Shown here in pieces: positions 58,667 to 64,000 of a stretch of 64,000 nt of DNA (its first letter is position 1; every line of letters starts with the position of its first letter). A program made the translations under genes and the position numbers. The stretch is from an uncultured Selenomonadaceae bacterium (lineage in GTDB: Bacteria > Bacillota > Negativicutes > Selenomonadales > Selenomonadaceae): positions 41,778 to 105,777 of the forward strand of contig CACYXR010000003.1 of NCBI GenBank assembly GCA_902778455.1. Direction: 5' to 3'. A model generated the notes under the pieces. The model saw nothing but the letters and a program-made list of their open reading frames with translations. It ran no database searches and was not told the origin of the DNA.

Positions 58667-61600
58667 TTATGCGCTTGTTTTGTTTTCTCCCCGGATCGCC
58701 CTTGCCGCTTTCTCGACGATGACATAGAACACCGGGATCAGGAATACGCCGAGAATCGTTGCGAAGGTCATGCCGCCTACGACGGCGATGCCCATGTTGT
58801 TTCTGGCTCCGGCACCGGCGCCTGTGGCTATGGCCAGCGGCACGCAGCCGATGATCGTGGTCAGCGCGGTCATCATGATCGGACGCAGGCGAAGCCTTGC
58901 TCCTTCCAGAGCCGCCTCGACCGGGTCGCCTCCCGCGTCCACACGGTCCTTCGCGAACTCGACGATCAGGATCGCGTTCTTCGCCACGAGGCCGATGACC
59001 ATGATGACGCCGATCTGCATATAAATGCTGTTTTGCTGCCTTAAGATGAATTCCGAGGCCAGCGCGCCGAAAATGCCCGTAGGCACCGTCGCCAGGATCG
59101 CAAGGGGCACGCTCCAGCTTTCATAAAGCGCGGCCAGTGCCAGGAATGAGAATACAAGAGACAGCGCGAGAACCTGCAGCGTCTTGGAGCCGGCCTTCTT
59201 TTCCTCGCGGCTCTGTCCCGCCCAGTCAATGTTGAAACCGGCCGGCGCGTTGGTGCGAACGACTTCCTCAAGGGCCGCCATCGCCTGACCGGAGCTGTAT
59301 CCGGGGGCCTCGTTGCCCTGGATCGTGATGCTGCGCGCGGAATTGAATCGCGAGATGATCGGCGCACCGGTGTCGAGCCTCGGCCGCAAGAGCGTGTCGA
59401 GCGGCACGAGGGTGCCCGTACTCGATTTCACGAAGACGAATTTCGCCGCTTCCGCTTCGCTGCGGTAAGAGGTATCGGACTGCAGCACGACCTTGTAGGT
59501 ACGGCCGAACCGGTTGAAGTCGTTGACCTCGAAGCCGCCGAAATTCACCTGCAGCGCCGCGAACACGTCGGCGAGATTCACGCCGAGGTTCATGACCTTC
59601 TCGCGGTCGATCTCGAAGTCGCAGATCGGCGAATTGATGGAGTAGGTAGAATAGACGCCCATCAGCTCCGGTCTTTGGTTTGCCGCCGCGACGACGCGCT
59701 TCGTGATCTCGTCCAGTTCCGTATCCGTGTGCCCCGACATATCAAGAAGCTGCATATTGAAGCCGCCGACGGCGCCGAGACCGGGGAGCGACGGCGGGTT
59801 GAACGCGATGACGAAGGCCTCCGGCGTCACGGCCTGTCCGAGACCGAAGGTTCTGCCGATAGCCGCGTTCAGGGAGGTTTCCAGCGTCTCGCGCTCGGAC
59901 CATTCTTTCATCCCGACAAACATGGTGCCCGTGTTGGGCTTCGCGCCGTTGGACAGGATGTCAAGGCCGGTAATGTTCATGACGTTTTCCACGCCGGGAG
60001 TTTCCTTGAGCTGCGCCGCAAGGCGCTGGGTCGTTTCCAGCGTGCGGTTCAAAGATGTACCTTCGGGAAGCGTGATAGACACGATATAGAAGCCCTGATC
60101 CTCCTGCGGAATGAACGTCGAGGGCACGACCTTATAGAGCAGCCCCATCAGCACGGTGATGACGAGCAGCGCGATTGCTCCCAGCCGCAGCCGATCGATC
60201 AGCCAGCGTACCTTGCCGACGTAGCTTCCCGTCGTGCGCTCGAACCAGTCGTTGAATTTCGTGAAGAAGCCGGCGAAGAAGCTGGCCTGCGCCCCCGTCT
60301 CATGGGGTTTCAGCAGAAGCGCGCAGAGCGCCGGGGAAAGGGTCAGCGCCACGAAGGTGGAGAAAGCCACGGAAACCGTGATGGTCAGTGCGAACTGCTT
60401 GTAGAGTACGCCCATCATACCACCGAGGAACGCCACCGGCACGAAGACCGCAGCCAGCACGAAGGTCGTGGCGATGACCGGTCCCTGCACCTCGTCCATG
60501 GCGATTTCCGTCGCCTTGTCGGCGGGGAGATCTTTTTCCACCATGTTGCGTTCCACGTTCTCGATGACGACGATGGCGTCGTCGACGACAAGGCCGATGG
60601 CCAGCACCATCGCAAACAATGTCAGCGTATTGATGGAGAATCCCAGCACGACGAAAGCGCCGAAGGTCGCGATCAGCGACACGGGGATGGCCAGCGCCGG
60701 AACCAGCGTCGCCCGCCAGTTTTGCAGGAACAGATACAGGATCAGCGTGACGAGGATCAGCGCCTCGATGAAGGTCTCGGCGACCTCATGGATCGACGCG
60801 CGGATATATCTCGTGCTGTCCACGATTTCCATATACTTCAGGTCGGGGGGGAAGTCCTTCTCCGCTTCGCGGATGACCTCCTGCACACCGCGCACCGTGT
60901 CCATGGCGTTGGCGTCGCTGGTGAGCTGGATGCCGAAGCCGATGCCGACGTTTCCGTTGGACATGGCCTCGACAGCGACGCGGCGCGCGCCGGTTTCAAT
61001 CCGCGCGATATCCTTCATGCGGACGAAGGAACCGTTGGCGTCGGAACGCACGATGATGTTGGCGAAGTCCTCATCAGTAACAAGGCGCCCCGCCACACGG
61101 CCCGTGTACTGTTTTTCCAGCGAAGCGGGCGCCGGCTGCATACCGATGGTGCCCGCCGGCGCCTGCACATTCTGGCTCTTGATGGCGCTGGTGACGTCGG
61201 CGATGGAAATCCCCAGCTCCGCCATTTTGTCCGGATTCAGCCAAAGGCGCATCGCGTAATCCGGACCGAAGATACTGATATCGCCGACGCCCGGCACGCG
61301 CTTGATCTTGTCGATGATATAGATGTCGGCGTAATTCTTCATGAATTGCCGCGTATAGGTGCCGTTGGGCGAATACAGGGAGCCCGCCAGCGCCATGTCC
61401 GGCGACGCTTTCTTCGTCGTGACGCCGTAAGCCGTGACCTCGTTCGGAAGGCTGTGGGACGAGATGGATACGTTGTTCTGCGTCTTGACCGTATCCATGT
61501 CCGCGTCGGAGTCGAGGCCGAAGACCACGGACAGACGATAGCGGCCCGTGTCGTCGGAGTTCGACGACATATAGTCCATGCCCTCGGTACCGTTGACCTG

Positions 61601-61801
61601 CTGCTCGATGACCTGCGCCACCGTCTCGTTGACGACGGCGGCGTTAGCGCCGACGTAGCTGGCCGAGACGCTGACCGTCGGCGGCGAGATCTTCGGGTAT
61701 TGGGCGACGGGCAGCGAAAGACCCGCCAACACGCCGATGATGACCATCGCGATCGCGATGACGATGGCAAAGATCGGACGACGAATAAAAAACTTCGGCA
61801 A
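58667..61801 (-). CDS. RND-family multidrug efflux permease (AcrB/MexB-like)
   Basis: This 1044-residue inner-membrane proton antiporter has the HAE1 opening MPKFFIRRPIFAIVIAIAMV, two large periplasmic loops and twelve predicted helices. The proton-relay aspartate pair is in GLVVDDAIVVIENVERNMVE. The porter-domain segments SNSDDTGRYRL and AINSPICDFEIDRE-like regions (seen as STYSINSPICDFEIDREK) are present. The membrane-fusion protein and outer-membrane channel genes are not adjacent, so partners are encoded elsewhere. Transcription is independent, with its own terminator. Confidence 0.94.
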   Translation of the reverse strand: MPKFFIRRPIFAIVIAIAMVIIGVLAGLSLPVAQYPKISPPTVSVSASYVGANAAVVNETVAQVIEQQVNGTEGMDYMSSNSDDTGRYRLSVVFGLDSDADMDTVKTQNNVSISSHSLPNEVTAYGVTTKKASPDMALAGSLYSPNGTYTRQFMKNYADIYIIDKIKRVPGVGDISIFGPDYAMRLWLNPDKMAELGISIADVTSAIKSQNVQAPAGTIGMQPAPASLEKQYTGRVAGRLVTDEDFANIIVRSDANGSFVRMKDIARIETGARRVAVEAMSNGNVGIGFGIQLTSDANAMDTVRGVQEVIREAEKDFPPDLKYMEIVDSTRYIRASIHEVAETFIEALILVTLILYLFLQNWRATLVPALAIPVSLIATFGAFVVLGFSINTLTLFAMVLAIGLVVDDAIVVIENVERNMVEKDLPADKATEIAMDEVQGPVIATTFVLAAVFVPVAFLGGMMGVLYKQFALTITVSVAFSTFVALTLSPALCALLLKPHETGAQASFFAGFFTKFNDWFERTTGSYVGKVRWLIDRLRLGAIALLVITVLMGLLYKVVPSTFIPQEDQGFYIVSITLPEGTSLNRTLETTQRLAAQLKETPGVENVMNITGLDILSNGAKPNTGTMFVGMKEWSERETLETSLNAAIGRTFGLGQAVTPEAFVIAFNPPSLPGLGAVGGFNMQLLDMSGHTDTELDEITKRVVAAANQRPELMGVYSTYSINSPICDFEIDREKVMNLGVNLADVFAALQVNFGGFEVNDFNRFGRTYKVVLQSDTSYRSEAEAAKFVFVKSSTGTLVPLDTLLRPRLDTGAPIISRFNSARSITIQGNEAPGYSSGQAMAALEEVVRTNAPAGFNIDWAGQSREEKKAGSKTLQVLALSLVFSFLALAALYESWSVPLAILATVPTGIFGALASEFILRQQNSIYMQIGVIMVIGLVAKNAILIVEFAKDRVDAGGDPVEAALEGARLRLRPIMMTALTTIIGCVPLAIATGAGAGARNNMGIAVVGGMTFATILGVFLIPVFYVIVEKAARAIRGENKTSA

Positions 61802-61891
61802 GATAAACTCCCCCTCGGAAGAATAGCATCAAGAAAAAATAAATATCATTCAAATATAGCTATTATAACAGAAAAAACTTGTATGCGACAT

Positions 61892-61930
61892 AAAAATTGG
61901 CATTTCCCGAAAAAGGAAATGCCAATTTTC
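61892..61930. terminator. Terminator of the alkylsulfatase-like gene
   Basis: AAAATTGGCATTTCC and GGAAATGCCAATTTT form a perfect 15-bp stem. Confidence 0.88.
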
Positions 61931-61937
61931 TATGTTT

Positions 61938-63884
61938 TTACGGCTCGATAATGTTGAAGCTCCCCACCGCGCCGCCTTGGAACCTGTGCAGCGCCGTCAG
62001 GATTTTCTCGAATTTTTCTGTTTCTCCCTTGATCTCCGCAATCTGCCTGAACTTTTCCCCATCGCCGGAGGCGAGCAGCAGCAGCGCCTTCGACGAGCAT
62101 TTGATCTCGACGTCGGCTTCCTTTCCGCCCTTGGCGTGAAGCAGCGCACCGTAACGCATATAAGCCGTGCAGCTTTCCTTCGTGTCCGTCAGGTCGAAGC
62201 GGACGGTGAAGGCTTCGTCCTTCAGCGCGTCGCGGTCCAGCCGGACGCCCACGAAGTCGAAGACCATTTCCGGCGTCAGGTTTTGCATCAGATCGCCGCC
62301 GAAGGAATGGGCGGATTTGCCGGTGGGCATCTGGTTGCCCTCCCGGAGTTCCAACGCCGCCGTCAGGTAGCAGTTGCGCCACGGTCCGGACTCCGCCTGA
62401 TAGGCGAGCTGTTCCAGCGCGTCGGCGCAAAGATTCCGAGCCGCCTCGTTTTTCGGATCGGCGAATACGAGCCGGTTCGTGAATTCCGCCACCCATTGAT
62501 ATTCCCCGGCGTCATAGTCCTGCCGCGCTTTTCCCATCGCCGCTTCCATGCCGCCGAGGGCGAGATATTCCGCCCATTTTTTCGCGCTTTCCTTCGGCGG
62601 CAGCTTGTTCAAATGGACTGGGTTCGCGTCGTACCAGCCCATGAATTTCTGATAGACGGCTTTCGCGTCATGGGCCACGGTGCCGTAATATTGGCGTGTG
62701 AACCAATTCTTCGCCAGCGCGTCGGGCAGCGCCAGCGTGTGCGCGACCTCGTCGGAGGTGAAGCCGAGGTTCACGAGAGCGAGTGTCTCGTCATTGATGA
62801 ATTTGTAGACCGCCGCCGTGTCGATCATGTATTTCCTGATTACGTCTTTGCCCCAGTGCGGCCAGTTGTGAGACTGGAATGTCACTTCGGTCTTGTCGCC
62901 GTAAAGCGCGTACGCCTCCACGATATACTCCGCCCACGCGTTGCCGTCGCGCACCTGTGCGCCGCGCAGAGTATAGAGATTGTGCAGCGTAGCGGTGCAG
63001 TTTTCGGCGAGCCAAAGTGCTTTTTTCTGCGGGAAATAGGCGTTCATTTCCGACGGTGCTTCGGTGCCCGGCGTCATCTGGAACTCGATTTCCACGCCGT
63101 CAATAACGATTTTTTCGCCCGTTTCGCAAATTTCCCATGTCGGGGTAATAAAGCTCACGGTCCCGCGCACGCCCTGTCCCATGCCGATACCGATGCCCAG
63201 TGCGCCCGTCGGACTTTTTTCGAGGCGCGGGCCATACTGATAGAGCGAGCGTCGGCTCATCGCCGTTCCCGCGTAGAGGTTTTCTTCCATGGAGGCTTTC
63301 GTAAACCCCTGCGGCACGATCACGGGAATTTTCCCGCTGGCAATCTGCTCTTCGATGGGAAGCGAACGGTCCGCTGCCTCGTCGTCCGTCACGAATGCCT
63401 TGACGCCGCCGAAATGGTCGACATGGGAATGGGAAATCAACACGGCCTTGACCGGACGTTTGCCGAGATGCTCCTCGACGAGTTCCATAGCCGCCTGCGC
63501 CGACTCCACCGTCATGGCAGTGTCAAAAATGATCCAGCCCGTTTCCCCGGCAATCAGCGTGACGTTCGCCATATCGAAGCCGCGCACCTGATAGATTCCG
63601 TCCGTGACCTCGAAGAGTCCCGCGACATGGTTGTTCTTCGCGTTTTCCCAAAGGCTGGGATTCACCGTATCCGGCGCTTTTTCCGTTTCGTCGAGAAACG
63701 CGTACGCCTTTTGGCTCCAAATCACATGGCCGTCCGCGTGTTTGATCTCGAGAGCCTCCGGCGCGGCGATCAGTCCCCGCCGCGCGAACTCCGATTCCTG
63801 TTTGTCGTTGAAGTCAAGGAATTTGTAAACCTCCGCGTTCTTCTTCAACGTCGCCGCCGTGGCGGGATTGTGCTTTTCCGTCAT
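61938..63884 (-). CDS. Alkyl/aryl-sulfatase (BDS1-type metallo-beta-lactamase fold)
   Basis: This 648-residue enzyme is of the SdsA1/BDS1 group, which cleaves alkyl sulfates such as dodecyl sulfate. The MBL zinc motif is ISHSHVDHFGGVKAF, with TPGTEAPSEMNAYFP and WLAENCTATLHNLYTLRG (parts CTATLHNLYTLRG) providing other ligands. The central dimerisation region (ADALEQLAYQAESGPWRNCYL) and a C-terminal SCP2-like domain complete the family architecture. No signal peptide is seen. The ATG at 63884 is chosen; one at 63893 abuts the ribosome site. Substrate is inferred from family. Confidence 0.9.
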   Translation of the reverse strand: MTEKHNPATAATLKKNAEVYKFLDFNDKQESEFARRGLIAAPEALEIKHADGHVIWSQKAYAFLDETEKAPDTVNPSLWENAKNNHVAGLFEVTDGIYQVRGFDMANVTLIAGETGWIIFDTAMTVESAQAAMELVEEHLGKRPVKAVLISHSHVDHFGGVKAFVTDDEAADRSLPIEEQIASGKIPVIVPQGFTKASMEENLYAGTAMSRRSLYQYGPRLEKSPTGALGIGIGMGQGVRGTVSFITPTWEICETGEKIVIDGVEIEFQMTPGTEAPSEMNAYFPQKKALWLAENCTATLHNLYTLRGAQVRDGNAWAEYIVEAYALYGDKTEVTFQSHNWPHWGKDVIRKYMIDTAAVYKFINDETLALVNLGFTSDEVAHTLALPDALAKNWFTRQYYGTVAHDAKAVYQKFMGWYDANPVHLNKLPPKESAKKWAEYLALGGMEAAMGKARQDYDAGEYQWVAEFTNRLVFADPKNEAARNLCADALEQLAYQAESGPWRNCYLTAALELREGNQMPTGKSAHSFGGDLMQNLTPEMVFDFVGVRLDRDALKDEAFTVRFDLTDTKESCTAYMRYGALLHAKGGKEADVEIKCSSKALLLLASGDGEKFRQIAEIKGETEKFEKILTALHRFQGGAVGSFNIIEP

Positions 63885-63905
63885 GTTTCCCATCCTTTCT
63901 TTTTA

Positions 63906-64000
63906 GGAATCACTGATTAAGTCAATTCGTGCATCTGGCGAGAGATTTTTTCGACTGTCTAGGAAAAGACCTCGAAGGCGTAGCATCGCTACGTCGAGAG
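63906..64000. repeat. Composite repeat: A-type arm plus B-type core, cut by window edge
   Basis: GGAATCACTGA (63906-63916) is followed by a B-type core CTCGAAGGCGTAGCATCGCTACGTCGAG near the end (arms CTCGAAGGCGTAG and CTACGTCGAG). The right arm lies outside the window. It is upstream of the alkylsulfatase-like gene. Confidence 0.7.

Noticed and set aside
58667..61801. Complete tripartite efflux operon
   Set aside because: No membrane-fusion or outer-membrane channel gene flanks the permease; the neighbours are gdhA and an alkylsulfatase-like gene.

Overview
The window reads as chromosome of a diderm Firmicute of the class Negativicutes (Selenomonas/Megasphaera-like). It mixes a Firmicute backbone with Gram-negative envelope genes. 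The backbone signs are the rimP-nusA-ylxR-ylxQ-infB-rbfA-nrnA-truB-ribF order, a GAAC-N4-GTTC type SOS box, and strong AGGAGG ribosome sites with frequent TTG/GTG starts. The envelope signs are an SLH-domain outer-membrane porin, an RND pump, a PilQ-type secretin and gmhA. Genus assignment is inference; no rRNA is present.

Layout. 1-1846: cobI, sirC and the start of hemA (tetrapyrrole operon, minus). 2025-8479: phosphohexomutase, galU, pgi, a PilP-like protein, a secretin and a NarL-type regulator in one minus-strand run. 8583-12692: MATE transporter, YdcF-like protein, galE and rmlD, continuing the nucleotide-sugar theme. 12816-14505: gamma carbonic anhydrase and two tandem hotdog thioesterases. 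14560-23370: the translation/transcription operon from rimP to ribF. 23472-24785: an array of about 80-bp repeats, an SOS-controlled LysM gene and tRNA-Arg; tRNA-Ser follows. 25110-30595: CBS-ACT protein and a complete liv branched-chain amino acid ABC operon. 30766-32618: gmhA with small secreted/hypothetical genes. 32704: a perfect parS centromere site.

33234-38268: an S41-like exported protein, small envelope-type proteins, an Sfp-type transferase and an HMA-like protein. 38332-40325: bioB and a repeat-rich patch with a DUF559 nuclease gene and a vsr remnant. 40475-48025: exported proteins, a PLP decarboxylase with a signal peptide, a periplasmic-sensing diguanylate cyclase, the SLH porin and a zinc-ribbon protein. 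48285-51501: phoH, ybeY, era, recO. 51532-56847: an accessory island (HTH regulator, small hypothetical, zinc-knuckle miniprotein, ADP-ribosylglycohydrolase fusion, PD-(D/E)XK-like protein). 57075-63884: gdhA, an RND permease and an alkylsulfatase-like metallo-hydrolase.

The most striking non-coding feature is the density of structured repeats. One family (CTTGCCTTCCCCT...AGGGGAAGGCAAG ends, internal GATGAGGTG/CACCTCATC) sits in three successive gaps of the infB-ribF operon and elsewhere. A second (core CGAAGGCGTAG-loop-CTACGTCGAG) and a third (GGAATCACTGA/TCAGTGATTCC arms) sit mostly in 5' leaders. The best candidates for new biology are the 51.5-56.8 kb island, the exported PLP decarboxylase, the promoter-like tandem repeats before rimP, and the nuclease gene embedded in repeats at 39.4-40.3 kb.
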